Assembly (NCBI RefSeq): GCF_002001125.1
Contig: NZ_MUNV01000016.1
Span: 62,001-126,000, forward strand
DNA: 64,000 bases
Reading direction: 5' to 3'
Source: Rhodanobacter sp. B04
Lineage (GTDB): Bacteria; Pseudomonadota; Gammaproteobacteria; Xanthomonadales; Rhodanobacteraceae
A program made the position numbers and the translations under genes. Numbering within the stretch: position 1 is the first letter of the stretch; every line of letters starts with the position of its first letter. Under the pieces are notes generated by a model, which worked only from the letters and a program-made list of their open reading frames with translations, was not told the origin of the DNA and did not search any database. Shown piece after piece: positions 1 through 8,957 of the stretch.

Positions 1-973
1 CCGCGGCGACCAGGCCCGCCAGTCGCGAACGCGCACCGGCCGCTTCGTTCGCCGAGGTGCCGGAATAGCCCGCACCGAGCGGCATGCCGTGCAACAGCCC
101 CGACAGTACGTTCGCCACGCCGATCACCAGCAGGTCGCGATTGGCTTCGACCGGATCGCCGTGCTTCAGCGCGAACGCGCGGATCGAACCGTACGACTCG
201 GCGTACAGCACCAGCAGCAGCGCGGCGGCCAGCTCGATGCTGGGCAGCCACTGGCTGCTGGTCGGCCACGTCGGCAACGACCAATCCGGCATCAGCTTGA
301 TCGCGCCGGTCAGCGTCACGCCGTGCTGCGCCAACCAGCCGGAGGCGGCCACGCCCAGCACGATCGCCAGCAGGCTGCCGGGCAAGCGGCGCACCCGCTC
401 GGACAGGAACAGCAGCAGCAAGGCGACTACACCGGCGCCCATCGTGGCCGGCTGGATCCGGCCGAACGATTCGAGCAGCGTCGTGAGCAACAGCGGCACG
501 AAATCGCCATGCAGGGCCGGCAGACCGCACAGGTTCGGCAGCTGCTTCAGCGCGATCACGCAGGCCAGGCCGAAAGTGAAACCGCGCAGCACCGGTCGCG
601 CGATGAGATGGGACAGGCCGCCGAGACGCGCCACCCCGGCGATCAGGAAACAGCCACCGGTCAGCAGCACCAGGGTTGCGGCCACCACCGCACGTGCAGC
701 TCCCGCGGGACCTGCCAGGGCGAGGCTTCCGGCCGCCAGCACGGCCGCCGAGGATGAGGTGGCCGAAACGATCGCGTAGCGGCTGCGCCCGAGCAGCCCG
801 TAGCAGAACAGACCGACCAGCAGGGCGATCACACCGGCCTGCGGCGGCAGGCCGGCAATGCCCGAGTACGCCACCGCCTCGGGCAGCAGCAGGCCGGCGA
901 TCGACAACCCGGCCAGCACATCCACCCCGGGCGTGGAGTCCGACGACGTGGCCGCGACCGTGCGCGCGTTCAT
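1..973 (-). CDS. SulP-family anion permease, 3' end outside window
   Basis: Reading leftwards from ATG 971-973, the frame stays open to the window edge (about 324 residues). The N-terminus has a short polar leader, then GVDVLAGLSIAGLLLPEAVA and YSGIAGLPPQAG, the signature of the first membrane spans of SulP sulfate/bicarbonate/organic anion transporters. Further in are FCYGLLGRSRYAIVSATSSS and, near the left edge, MPLGAGYSGTSANEAAGARS, the conserved NEAAGARS-type motif. The C-terminal STAS domain, if present, lies outside the window. Its ATG overlaps the stop codon of the upstream ParB-like gene (ATGA), so the two are probably translationally coupled. SulP proteins are inner-membrane anion symporters or exchangers; the substrate cannot be read from sequence. 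Confidence 0.88.
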   Translation of the reverse strand, partial: MNARTVAATSSDSTPGVDVLAGLSIAGLLLPEAVAYSGIAGLPPQAGVIALLVGLFCYGLLGRSRYAIVSATSSSAAVLAAGSLALAGPAGAARAVVAATLVLLTGGCFLIAGVARLGGLSHLIARPVLRGFTFGLACVIALKQLPNLCGLPALHGDFVPLLLTTLLESFGRIQPATMGAGVVALLLLFLSERVRRLPGSLLAIVLGVAASGWLAQHGVTLTGAIKLMPDWSLPTWPTSSQWLPSIELAAALLLVLYAESYGSIRAFALKHGDPVEANRDLLVIGVANVLSGLLHGMPLGAGYSGTSANEAAGARSRLAGLVAA

Positions 974-1584
974 TCGATCGTTCCGCTCCAGCCCGGCAGA
1001 TACGCCGTGTCATGGCTATGCGCCAGCAGCAGCGCCTGTTGCAGCACCTTCGGCGTGACCTTGCCGCCCGGCAGCTTGAGATGGACGCGATAGTATTGCG
1101 CCCACAGGAATTCCGCGTACGGAATGGCGTCCTTGGCGCAGCCGCCGGCCATGCGCACCCGCGCGGCAAGCGTGCGGTAGGGATCGTCGGCCATGTCGGC
1201 AAGACGGGTCGGGATGGCCGTGTAGTCAGTGCGGGTGCCGTGCTGGTCGTACGGATGCGCCCAGCGGTTGAACTCCATCGTGCGCCAGAACATGTCCTGC
1301 GACAGCCAGGAAAAGTCGCGCTGGATCATCACCGGCACGCTCTTCACGCCCTCTTCCAGCAAGGCCAGGCCGAGGTGATGGTGGTCGACGATGTAGACCT
1401 GCTGCTTCGGCCCCAGCACGCCGGGGAACCAGTGCGATTCGAGCAGTTCGCGACGCTTCTTCTTGCCGAGCTTTTTCCACTCCGCGCGCTTCTCCGCGAC
1501 TTCGGTCTTGCCGACCGTCAACTGGGTCGGTCGCAACTTGCCCGGGGCGATCGACAGCAGCGGGTGGTGGACAACTGACGACAT
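970..1584 (-). CDS. ParB-like (ParBc_2-type) protein of unknown role
   Basis: 204 residues from ATG 1582-1584; an upstream in-frame extension has no family-like sequence. Residues 18-30 (LRPTQLTVGKTEV) and the IVDHHH block around residues 65-70 match the putative ParB-like nuclease family (PF08857), a ParB/sulfiredoxin-fold group distinct from chromosomal ParB: there is no helix-turn-helix or dimer domain. The Lys-rich stretch at 37-46 (KKLGKKKRRE) follows. The stop overlaps the start of the downstream SulP transporter by 4 bp, which implies co-expression. The biochemical function of the family is not established; a role in modifying or regulating the transporter is only inference from position. 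Confidence 0.8.
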   Translation of the reverse strand: MSSVVHHPLLSIAPGKLRPTQLTVGKTEVAEKRAEWKKLGKKKRRELLESHWFPGVLGPKQQVYIVDHHHLGLALLEEGVKSVPVMIQRDFSWLSQDMFWRTMEFNRWAHPYDQHGTRTDYTAIPTRLADMADDPYRTLAARVRMAGGCAKDAIPYAEFLWAQYYRVHLKLPGGKVTPKVLQQALLLAHSHDTAYLPGWSGTIE

Positions 1585-1681
1585 GGCGCGACTCCTTCGG
1601 ACAGACGCAGTGCTGCCGAGCGTACCCGAGCCGGCTCGGGGATGGGGCCCTTTGTCACACGCAATTTTCTGCGACGCCGGA

Positions 1682-2392
1682 CTATTCCATGCCGGCGTAG
1701 TAGCCGCGCATCGCCAGCAGGTAGGCGTCCAGGTTGCGGCCGTCCAGTTCGTCGAATACCTCGCCGGTTTCGTCGAGCCCGTCGATGCGGTCGGGACGGA
1801 AATTGCGGAAATCCTCACGCAGCCGACACCATGTGCCGAGCGTCCACTTGCCGCCCCAGAACGCCAGGCACAGCGGCTCGACCTCGCGCGCGCTGATGTT
1901 GCCCGCCTCGTCGCGATAGGCCAGCCGCAAGACCTGGCGCGCCTCGATCGCCGCATGCAGCCGGTCGATCCGCGCCGCGAATGCCAGCTTGTACTCGTCG
2001 CGCCAGATCGGTGCGTAGATGCGCGTGCGCGCCGAACGCTCGCGCAGTTCCGGCGGCAACACCGCCTCGATCTTCATCAACGCGGTCTGCGCGCCTTCGG
2101 CCAGCTTGGCGCCGGCGAACGCGCGCACGAAGCGCGTGCCGACCACCAGCGATTCGAGTTCGTCGGCGGTGAACATCAGCGGCGGGATGTCCGAGCCCTT
2201 GCGCAGCACATAGCCGACGCCGGCTTCGCCCTCGATCGGCACGCCGGAAAGCTGCAGGTCGGCCACGTCGCGATAGATCGTGCGCAGGGAAACACCCAGC
2301 GTCTCGGCCAGCTGGCGCGCCTGCAACGCCGTGCGCCGTCCGCGCAGGGCGTTGATGATGAGGAACAGGCGATCGGCGCGACGCATCCGCAC
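1682..2392 (-). CDS. WYL-domain transcriptional regulator (YafY/DeoR-type HTH)
   Basis: 236 residues; the first ATG (MRMRRADRLF) or the internal one two codons on (MRRADRLF) are both possible starts. Residues about 3-60 form a winged helix with the typical QLAETLGVSLRTIYRDVADL recognition region; residues about 140-230 form the WYL domain, ending with GGKWTLGTWCRLR and FRNFRPDRI, the usual WxL..WC.LR..FR.FR.DRI pattern. WYL domains bind nucleic-acid-like or other small ligands and make these proteins ligand-responsive regulators. It lies 78 bp downstream of the GST gene on the same strand, so it may control the 2471-4367 cluster or be read with it; the target is unknown. Confidence 0.87.
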   Translation of the reverse strand: MRMRRADRLFLIINALRGRRTALQARQLAETLGVSLRTIYRDVADLQLSGVPIEGEAGVGYVLRKGSDIPPLMFTADELESLVVGTRFVRAFAGAKLAEGAQTALMKIEAVLPPELRERSARTRIYAPIWRDEYKLAFAARIDRLHAAIEARQVLRLAYRDEAGNISAREVEPLCLAFWGGKWTLGTWCRLREDFRNFRPDRIDGLDETGEVFDELDGRNLDAYLLAMRGYYAGME

Positions 2393-2470
2393 ATCATCGC
2401 CGAGCCGGCTGATGGCGAACAGCGCCGAACGTCACGCCTGTCGCGACCCATGACATCAAATCCATCCAGT

Positions 2471-3097
2471 TCAGGCCGCCTGCGCAGCCGCCAGTTCGGC
2501 ATCCGCGGCCGCGGCGCGCTGCATCGCCGGTCGCGCGAGTATGCGATCGATATAGGCGCGGATCACCGGCAGTTCCGGCACCAGCTTGAACATCGTGGTC
2601 CAGTTCAGCGCGGTGCCCCACAGCACGTCAGCCGCGCTGAAGGTGTCGCCGAGCAGGTACGGCCCCTGCTCCAGTTGGTCGGTGAGTGTCTTCAGCATCG
2701 TGTCGAAATCGCCGTACGGGCAGGTCGAAGGTGCCGCCGGCTCGCGCTTCATCGACCTGTCGACCAGCGCCGGCTCGAAGCACGAGCCGTAGAACACCAG
2801 CCAGCGCAGGTACGGGCCACGCAAGGGATCGCCGATCGGCGGCGCCAGCCTCGCCTCGGGGTAGAGGTCGGCGAGGTACATGAACACCGCCGGCTGTTCG
2901 GTGATCAAGGCGTCGCCGTGGCGGATCGCCGGCACCTTGCCCATCGGATTGATCGCGAGGTATTCAGGCTGGCGCTGCTGGCCGTGCTTGAAGTTCAGCA
3001 CGTGCAGGTCGAATGGCACGCCGAGTTCCTCCAGCAGCGCGCGGGTACCGCCGGAGCGGCTGTTCGGGGCGTGGAAGAACGTGACTTTCGGGCCCAT
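2471..3097 (-). CDS. Glutathione S-transferase family protein
   Basis: 208 residues from ATG 3095-3097; the open frame continues upstream but the thioredoxin fold begins right here (MGPKVTFFHAPNSRSGGTRA), so this start is preferred. The N-terminal GSH-binding domain (about 1-80) has a Ser-rich active-site loop, the cis-Pro segment NPMGKVPAI and the TEQPAVFMYLAD segment where E(S/P) residues contact glutathione. The C-terminal helical domain (about 90-205) includes YLLGDTFSAADVLWG, the conserved N-capping box. Cytosolic conjugation or thiol reduction is expected; substrate unknown. It is the last gene of the DJ-1 / 69-aa / GFA / GST cluster, 37 bp after the GFA stop. Confidence 0.88.
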   Translation of the reverse strand: MGPKVTFFHAPNSRSGGTRALLEELGVPFDLHVLNFKHGQQRQPEYLAINPMGKVPAIRHGDALITEQPAVFMYLADLYPEARLAPPIGDPLRGPYLRWLVFYGSCFEPALVDRSMKREPAAPSTCPYGDFDTMLKTLTDQLEQGPYLLGDTFSAADVLWGTALNWTTMFKLVPELPVIRAYIDRILARPAMQRAAAADAELAAAQAA

Positions 3098-3134
3098 GGC
3101 GATTCCTCGTGACGGTGATCCAGTGGTGTGGCGA

Positions 3135-3539
3135 TCAAAGATGCCGTGTCTCCGCTGGCGGTGACTGCCAGTTGTTGGCGCGGCCGTCAGCGTAGTGCAG
3201 TGGCGCATCGATCAGCTCCTGTGGCTCGACATCATCGAGGCAGGCCAGATTCACGCTGTAGAAGTCGCCGCCGAGCACATCCAGATGGCCGCGGCCGAAC
3301 GGACGCACGCCGCAGTGACGGCAGAACAGGTGATGCATGCTGTTCGAGCCGAACTGGTAGTCGGACAGCGCATCCTCTCCCGACAGCAGACGGAACGCAT
3401 CCGGTTTCACGATCACGCCCCACGAACGCGTCTTGGTGCAGATCGAGCAATTGCAACGGCCGGTGCCGGCGGCGAGATCGATCGTCGCTTCGACACGCAC
3501 CGCACCGCAATGACAGCTGCCGCGATAGGTCTTGTTCAT
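3135..3539 (-). CDS. GFA-family (CENP-V/GFA) zinc protein
   Basis: 134 residues. The start [18 protein letters not shown] carries the first CxCG zinc ligands (Cys9, Cys11), followed by CNCSICTK and [14 protein letters not shown], the full ligand set of the glutathione-dependent formaldehyde-activating enzyme (GFA) fold. Members bind structural zinc and often glutathione; few have proven enzymology, so formaldehyde activation is not assured. The start codon overlaps the stop of the preceding 69-residue ORF (ATGA), which indicates translational coupling, and a GST follows. That neighbourhood supports a thiol or glutathione-linked detoxification role by inference. Confidence 0.9.
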   Translation of the reverse strand: MNKTYRGSCHCGAVRVEATIDLAAGTGRCNCSICTKTRSWGVIVKPDAFRLLSGEDALSDYQFGSNSMHHLFCRHCGVRPFGRGHLDVLGGDFYSVNLACLDDVEPQELIDAPLHYADGRANNWQSPPAETRHL

Positions 3540-3745
3540 GACTTGCCCTGCTTGAAGAAGTTGCCGTGATACAGACCCGCCAATGCAGCCAGCAGCAGGC
3601 GCCGGCGGGGTGGGCCGGCAGGCGCCGATTCCGGTCGATCGTCAGGAACCCTTTCGGCCGGCCACCGGTACTGTCCATCCATCAGCAGACCGCGCAGACG
3701 AAGCGGCCGGTAGGCAATCATGGTCCGTTGCAGAATCGGATTCAT
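3536..3745 (-). CDS. Small unknown protein, 69 aa, coupled to GFA gene
   Basis: The start is ATG 3743-3745. The C-terminal half has an Arg-rich then hydrophobic segment ([15 protein letters not shown]) ending FFKQGKS; the N-terminal half is basic ([20 protein letters not shown]). No family is recognised. It lies 10 bp after the DJ-1-like gene and its stop overlaps the GFA start by 4 bp, so position argues that it is translated. It could be a small membrane-associated or adaptor peptide; no function is proposed. Confidence 0.6.
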   Translation of the reverse strand: MNPILQRTMIAYRPLRLRGLLMDGQYRWPAERVPDDRPESAPAGPPRRRLLLAALAGLYHGNFFKQGKS

Positions 3746-3755
3746 GCAGCTGTCC

Positions 3756-4367
3756 TCATGCCGCAACCAGGGTTTCACCCACGCACCACGGCGGCAGCTG
3801 GGCATGCTTGAACAGCCGGTACCAATGCTCGCGGTCGCTGGGGCTGTAAAGATCCAGCGTGTGGATCACCTCGCGGGCAAACTCCACGCTGCCGAGGTGG
3901 CTGGCGGTGATCGTGCCGCCGTCGCTGACCGCCAGCACCTCGCTGTCGTACTGCCGGGCGCCGGCATAGCCAGGTACCTGGCTGGCAATCTGGCCGGACC
4001 AGTTGCCGGTGTGCCGGCAATCGTCGAGCAGGCCGGCGCGGGCCAGCGCCAGCACGCCGCTGTCGATGGCGGCCACCGGCGCACCGGCCGCATGTACGTC
4101 GCGGATGGCGGTCACCGCCGGCTCGCCTTCGCCACGCAGCCACAGATGGCCACCGGGCACGATCAGCAGTGCCGCACGCTGGCAGTCCAGCTGCGCCAGC
4201 GCCAGCTCTGGCTGCACGGTGAGGCCACCCATCGACGTCACCGCTGCCGGCGTGAAACCCACCGCCTGCACCCGCCAGTCGCCGGGGCGGCGGATCTCGC
4301 ACAGGGCCAGCGCGGCCTGCCAGTCGGCAAAGCCATCGAACACCAGGAAATAAACCGTATCGCGCAT
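3756..4367 (-). CDS. DJ-1/PfpI-family protein lacking the nucleophilic Cys
   Basis: 203 residues. The N-terminus [19 protein letters not shown] and [12 protein letters not shown] (about 67-78) are typical of the YoaZ-like branch of the DJ-1/PfpI (class I glutamine amidotransferase-like) superfamily. The nucleophile elbow, normally A-I-C-x-(A/G), reads AAIDSG here: Asp102 occupies the cysteine position and Ser103 follows. The rest of the fold, ending with GEFAREV-like helices ([16 protein letters not shown]), is intact and the frame is undisturbed, so this is a natural variant rather than a broken gene. It is the first gene of the minus-strand cluster with a 69-aa ORF, GFA and GST. Confidence 0.87.
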   Translation of the reverse strand: MRDTVYFLVFDGFADWQAALALCEIRRPGDWRVQAVGFTPAAVTSMGGLTVQPELALAQLDCQRAALLIVPGGHLWLRGEGEPAVTAIRDVHAAGAPVAAIDSGVLALARAGLLDDCRHTGNWSGQIASQVPGYAGARQYDSEVLAVSDGGTITASHLGSVEFAREVIHTLDLYSPSDREHWYRLFKHAQLPPWCVGETLVAA

Positions 4368-4690
4368 GTCGCATCCCTCCGCTGTGGAGGATCAGCATGC
4401 CCAGCCCCTGCTGCCAACGTAGTGTCAGCAATGGGTCTTTCTTGCTCGTCGTTCCGGCCCCGGCCGGAACCGCACTTGCCATGCGGCAGCCCATCCAAAA
4501 CCCCTCCCTTATGAAATGCGGCAACCGGATGGCCAGCTTTGCCGTCGGGAAGCGATGCCCGGCTTCGCTGTTGAAGAGCCCTTCCGGCCTTCGCCGGAAT
4601 GACGTCCCCTGCTGGTGGCGGCTCCCGCCATCGCTGGCGCCGTTCAGCCGCAGCCGGGACAATAGGCGCTCTTTCTGCCACGGACCCGAC
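4368..4690. other. 323-bp intergenic region between divergent genes
   Basis: This stretch separates the DJ-1-like cluster (minus) from fbp (plus). It must hold both promoters, but no clear -35/-10 pair stands out. It contains a degenerate inverted-repeat pair (4447-4470 and 4582-4604), listed separately. An in-frame extension of fbp runs through it but shows no family similarity, so it is not treated as coding. Confidence 0.6.
4447..4604. repeat. REP-like inverted repeat pair, degenerate
   Basis: Left arm 4447-4470 begins CGTCGTTCCGG and the right arm 4582-4604 ends CCGGAATGACG; the reverse complement of the right arm matches the left at about 19-20 of 23 positions, with a spacer of about 110 bp. 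Each arm is itself a small hairpin (TTCCGGC...GCCGGAA). The core CGTCATTCCGGCGAA is the same family as the perfect element at 48174-48249. Such REP-like elements are dispersed in intergenic DNA of many Xanthomonadales. Confidence 0.6.
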
Positions 4691-5722
4691 ATGAAGCCCA
4701 TCTCGCTGATCCAGTTCCTGATCGAGGAACGCCGCGCCGGTCACATCAATGCCGAGCTTTCGCTGTTGATCGAAGTGGTCGCGCGCGCCTGCAAGCGCAT
4801 CGCGGTCGCCACCAACAAGGGAGCGCTCGGCGGCGTGCTCGGCATGGCCGGCAGCGACGATGCGCTGAGCATGAACATCCAGGGCGAGGCGCAGAAGAAA
4901 CTGGACGTGATCTCCAACGAGATCCTGCTGGAAGCGAACGCGTGGGGCGGTCACCTCGCCGCCTGCGCCTCCGAGGAGATGGAAGACCCGCAGCAGATCC
5001 CGGACGGCTATCCGAAGGGCAACCACCTGCTGCTGTTCGATCCGCTGGACGGCAGCTCGAACATCGACGTGAACATCTCGGTCGGTACCATCTTCTCGGT
5101 GCTGCGCTGCCCGGACGACGTGACCGAGCCGAAGGCCGAGCACTTCCTGCAGCCGGGCACCACCCAGCTCGCCGCCGGCTACGTGGTGTACGGCCCGGCC
5201 ACCGTGCTGGTGCTGACCTTCGGCCACGGCACGCATGAGTTCACGCTGGACCGCGAAGTCGGCAGCTTCATCCTGAGCCGCCGCGACGTGAAGATCCCCG
5301 AAGAGACCGCCGAGTTCGCCATCAACATGTCGAACCAGCGCCACTGGCAAGCGCCGATGCAGCGTTATATCGGCGAGTTGCTGGCCGGCCGGGAAGGTCC
5401 GCGCGGCAAGGACTTCAACATGCGCTGGGTCGCCTCGATGGTGGCCGACGTGCACCGCATCGTGACCCGCGGCGGCGTGTTCTATTACCCGCTCGACGCG
5501 AAGATCCTCAAGCAGGGCGGCAAGCTGCGCCTGATGTACGAGGCGAACCCGATGGCCTTCATCATCGAGCAGGCCGGCGGTGCGGCGACCACCGGACGCG
5601 AGCGCATCATGGAACTGCAGCCGGCCGGACTGCACCAGCGCGTGCCGGTGTTCCTCGGTTCGAAGAAGGAGGTCGAGGTGGCCACGCATTACCACCTGGA
5701 AGCCGACGGCGCGCAGGGCTGA
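4691..5722 (+). CDS. fbp: Class I fructose-1,6-bisphosphatase
   Basis: 343 residues from ATG 4691, the family's usual length. It hydrolyses fructose-1,6-bisphosphate to fructose-6-phosphate, the committed step of gluconeogenesis, in the cytosol. The metal-binding segments are present: ASEE (about 96-99) and [19 protein letters not shown] (about 117-135), the hallmark of class I enzymes. [20 protein letters not shown] and QAGGAATTG near the C-terminus match the substrate-binding region. It stands alone between a divergent cluster and a patatin-like gene. Given the acetate-utilisation module further along, a gluconeogenic FBPase fits growth on short-chain acids, though no link is visible in the DNA. 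Confidence 0.96.
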   Translation: MKPISLIQFLIEERRAGHINAELSLLIEVVARACKRIAVATNKGALGGVLGMAGSDDALSMNIQGEAQKKLDVISNEILLEANAWGGHLAACASEEMEDPQQIPDGYPKGNHLLLFDPLDGSSNIDVNISVGTIFSVLRCPDDVTEPKAEHFLQPGTTQLAAGYVVYGPATVLVLTFGHGTHEFTLDREVGSFILSRRDVKIPEETAEFAINMSNQRHWQAPMQRYIGELLAGREGPRGKDFNMRWVASMVADVHRIVTRGGVFYYPLDAKILKQGGKLRLMYEANPMAFIIEQAGGAATTGRERIMELQPAGLHQRVPVFLGSKKEVEVATHYHLEADGAQG

Positions 5723-5859
5723 AACAGCGCTGCCCCCTGTCCCCAGCGCAGGGGAAGAAGCCAGTCCGCGCAAGAGCGTTGCCTGTCCTGCGCCACGCTC
5801 GCGCCATGATCAGGTCATAGATTCAAACCCATCCATCCTTATCGAACGCGACGACACCG

Positions 5860-6783
5860 ATGCCTTTCCGCCGCCTGCTGTTGCCGCTGCTCGCCGCGCT
5901 CGCCCTGAGCGCCTGCTTCGGTGGCAGCAAGCCCACGCCGGCGCCACCTGTCATCCTGCCCCCACCGGCACCGGTGAAGCTGAAGATCGGCCTGGCGCTC
6001 GGCGGCGGTGCCGCGAAAGGGTTTGCGCATATCGGCGTGATCAAGATGCTGCAAGCCAGCGGCATCCATCCGGACGTGGTCGCCGGCACCAGCGCCGGCA
6101 GCGTGGTCGGCGTCTTGTACGCCAGCGGCATGGATGCGTTCCAGCTGCAGCAGACCGCGTTCGGCCTGGATGAAACCAAGATCCGCGATGTGCGGCTGTT
6201 CTCCGGCGGCCTGGTGCAGGGTCAGGCGCTGCAGGATTACGTCAACCAGCTGGTGCACAAGCAATCGATCGAGCAGTTGAAGATCCCGTTCGCGGCGGTC
6301 GCCACCGAACTGGAAACCGGCCAGCGCACCGTGTTCGTGCGCGGCAATACCGGTCAGGCAGTCCGCGCGTCCTCAAGCATTCCCGGGGTGTTCGAACCGG
6401 TCGACATCCGCGGCAGGCATTACGTCGACGGCGGCGTGGTCAGCCCGGTACCGGTGGACGCGGCGCGCCAGCTCGGTGCCGACTTCGTGATCGCGGTGGA
6501 CATCTCGACCAAGCCCAATGGCAGCAACCCGCAAGGCATGGTGAACATCGTCGGCCAGACCATCGCGATCATGGGCCAGCAACTGGGCGCCCAGGAAATG
6601 GCACGCGCCGACGTGGTGATCCGACCCAACATCAGCGGTATCGGTTCGACCGACTTCGAGCTGAAGAACCAGGCGATCCTCGAAGGCGAGCGGGCGGCGC
6701 TGGCGGCGATCCCCGACATCCGCGCCAAGCTCGCGGCGATGACCGCCGCTCGCCAGGCCTCTGCCTCGACACCCGCACACTGA
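5860..6783 (+). CDS. Patatin-like phospholipase, predicted lipoprotein
   Basis: 307 residues. The first 19 form a lipoprotein signal with lipobox L16-S-A-C19, then a Pro-rich linker (24-38). The patatin domain follows: oxyanion loop LGGGAAKGFAHIG (47-59), nucleophile elbow G76-T-S78-A-G, and the catalytic Asp in YVDGGVVS (D190). This is the bacterial RssA/YchK-like group of patatin serine hydrolases, which cleave acyl esters of lipids. Anchoring by lipidation suggests a periplasm-facing membrane location, to inner or outer leaflet unknown (no Asp at +2 after Cys, so outer membrane sorting is plausible). It is monocistronic as far as can be seen. Confidence 0.92.
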   Translation: MPFRRLLLPLLAALALSACFGGSKPTPAPPVILPPPAPVKLKIGLALGGGAAKGFAHIGVIKMLQASGIHPDVVAGTSAGSVVGVLYASGMDAFQLQQTAFGLDETKIRDVRLFSGGLVQGQALQDYVNQLVHKQSIEQLKIPFAAVATELETGQRTVFVRGNTGQAVRASSSIPGVFEPVDIRGRHYVDGGVVSPVPVDAARQLGADFVIAVDISTKPNGSNPQGMVNIVGQTIAIMGQQLGAQEMARADVVIRPNISGIGSTDFELKNQAILEGERAALAAIPDIRAKLAAMTAARQASASTPAH

Positions 6784-6868
6784 CCCGCATCGACGGCCAT
6801 GCCGTCCTGCACTTGGCGCAAATGAAGTCGGGTTGTAGCGTGGCGATTTGTCTGCGCCGGAGCCTGCC

Positions 6869-8920
6869 ATGCTGAAACGTCCACACCTGTCCGTCCTGTT
6901 GCTGGCCGTGGTGCTGACGCCTGTCGCATTCGCCGAACCGGCCAGCACCGACCCACGCATCGAACCTTTGCTGGCCCAGCTGAGCAGGACGCAGCCGATC
7001 GAGGCCGTGGCGGTCTCGCCCGACGGCAGGCAACTGGCCTGGGTGATCGAGCAGCAGGGCAAGTCGGCGATCACCGTGGCCGCCGCCGATGGCAGCCACG
7101 CACACCCGGTGAGCGCCGCGACCAGGCCCGGCAGTTGCGCCGAAACCGGTATCGCGTGGGCACCGGATTCGCGTCACCTGGCCTTCGTGTCCAACTGCAG
7201 CATCGACATGACCAGCACCAGGGCGATGCAGAACGACATCTATCTGGCCGACACCGCCGGCAACGACGCACCCACACGACTGGCCCAATTGAAAGGCTAC
7301 GCGCGGGCGCTGCAATGGAGCGCCGACGGCAAGTCGCTCGGCTTCCTGTATGTGCCTGGCGCAACCCGCCACGCCAGTGCGCTGGCGGCTGCCAAGCCTG
7401 CGGCCGGTGAAGTTGGTGTAACCGGCGTGGAAGTGCAGCACGTGGCCAGCCTCGATATTGCCAGCGGCACGCTGCGCGAACTCACTCCGGCCGGCATGTA
7501 CGCCTACGAATTCAACTGGTCGCCCGACGGCACACATATCGCTTACACCGCCGCACTGCCACCGGGTGACAACAATTGGTGGATCGCCAAGCTCTATGTG
7601 CAGCCAGCGAAACCGGATGCAGCCGCGACCGTTCTGGTCGACCCGGCGAATGCCGGCAGCGGATCGCTGCGCGGCCTGCAGATCGCGCTGCCGCGCTGGT
7701 CGCCGGATGGTTCGCGGATCGCCTTCATCGGCGGCCTGATGAGCGACCAGGGCGCCACCGGCGGCGACATCTACGCGGTGCCGAGTGCGGGCGGCAGGCT
7801 CGGCAATCTCACGCCTGGCATCCACGTCACGCCGTCGTGGCTCAGCTGGAGCGGACCGCAATCGCTGCTGGTGAACCAGATCAGCAATGGCCAGGTGCAG
7901 CTCGCCGACTATGCCGTGCGCGGCGACCGCGCGATCCAGCAGAAAGTCTGGTTCACCCTGCCCGCGAGTGTCGGCGATGGCACGGCCGCCCTGGCGGTAT
8001 CGCTTTCGCACGACCAGCGGCAGATCGCGTTTATCCAGAGTTCTTATGCCGCCGCGCCCGAAGTGCATGCCGGTGCGCTCGGCAGCACGCCACCACCCGC
8101 GGTCACCGCCATCAATGCCGCACTGAAACCGAGCTGGGGCAACGCCGAATCGGTGGAATGGAACAACGAGGGCCTCCACGTACAGGGCTGGCTGCTGTAT
8201 CCGGCCGATTACGACCCGAAGAAGACCTATCCGATGATCGTGGTGGTACACGGCGGCCCATCCAGTGCGGTGATCCCGAGTTGGCCGGGCGTGGGCTACG
8301 GCGGCGCGCCGCTGTCGGCACTGGGCTATTTCGTGCTGATGACGAACCCACGCGGCAGCTACGGCCAGGGCGAGAAGTTCGTGCAGGCCAACCGCCGGGA
8401 CTTCGGCTATGGCGACTTGCGCGACACCCTCGCCGGCATCGATGCGGTGGAAAAGAAGCTGCCGGTCGACGACCGGCGCCTTGGCCTGACCGGCTGGAGC
8501 TACGGCGGTTTCATGAGCATGTTCGCGCCGACCCAGACCCAGCGCTTCCGCGCCGTGGTCGCGGGTGCCGGCATCGCCAACTGGCAGAGCTATTACGGCG
8601 AGAACCTGATCGACCAGTGGATGCCGCCGTTCTTCGGCGCCAGTGTCTACGACGACCCGGCGGTGTACGCCAAGAGCTCGGCGATCAACTTCATCAAGCA
8701 GGTGAAGACGCCGATGCTGATCGTGGTCGGCGACCGCGACGCCGAATGCCCGGCGCCGCAATCGTTCGAGATGTGGCATGCGCTGCGTGCGCAGGGCGTG
8801 CCGACCTCGCTGGTGGTGTATCCGAACGAGGGGCACCACTTCGTCGACCCGGTGCACCAACGCGACGTGCTGCAGCGGGCGCTGGGCTGGTTCGAGAAGT
8901 ACTTGCCGGCGACGAACTAG
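6869..8920 (+). CDS. S9-family (prolyl oligopeptidase-type) peptidase, exported
   Basis: 683 residues from ATG 6869; a TTG seven codons upstream is less likely because the signal peptide (MLKRPHLSVLLLAVVLTPVAFA) starts at this ATG. Residues about 30-400 form a beta-propeller of repeated WSPDG-type blades (FNWSPDGTHIAY, LPRWSPDGSRIAF). The C-terminal alpha/beta-hydrolase domain has the triad Ser544 (GWSYGGF), Asp624 (GDRDAECP) and His656 (NEGHHF). It is likely a periplasmic or secreted dipeptidyl- or acylaminoacyl-peptidase that degrades peptides. A strong hairpin terminator lies 38 bp after the stop. Confidence 0.93.
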   Translation: MLKRPHLSVLLLAVVLTPVAFAEPASTDPRIEPLLAQLSRTQPIEAVAVSPDGRQLAWVIEQQGKSAITVAAADGSHAHPVSAATRPGSCAETGIAWAPDSRHLAFVSNCSIDMTSTRAMQNDIYLADTAGNDAPTRLAQLKGYARALQWSADGKSLGFLYVPGATRHASALAAAKPAAGEVGVTGVEVQHVASLDIASGTLRELTPAGMYAYEFNWSPDGTHIAYTAALPPGDNNWWIAKLYVQPAKPDAAATVLVDPANAGSGSLRGLQIALPRWSPDGSRIAFIGGLMSDQGATGGDIYAVPSAGGRLGNLTPGIHVTPSWLSWSGPQSLLVNQISNGQVQLADYAVRGDRAIQQKVWFTLPASVGDGTAALAVSLSHDQRQIAFIQSSYAAAPEVHAGALGSTPPPAVTAINAALKPSWGNAESVEWNNEGLHVQGWLLYPADYDPKKTYPMIVVVHGGPSSAVIPSWPGVGYGGAPLSALGYFVLMTNPRGSYGQGEKFVQANRRDFGYGDLRDTLAGIDAVEKKLPVDDRRLGLTGWSYGGFMSMFAPTQTQRFRAVVAGAGIANWQSYYGENLIDQWMPPFFGASVYDDPAVYAKSSAINFIKQVKTPMLIVVGDRDAECPAPQSFEMWHALRAQGVPTSLVVYPNEGHHFVDPVHQRDVLQRALGWFEKYLPATN

Positions 8921-8957
8921 TTCGCGCTGCAAAGATTTCTTGAGAGCTTGATCCAAG

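Noticed and set aside
89-757. Plus-strand Gln/His/Arg-rich frames at the left edge
   Set aside because: They are antisense to the SulP permease, whose membrane spans and family motifs read cleanly on the minus strand.
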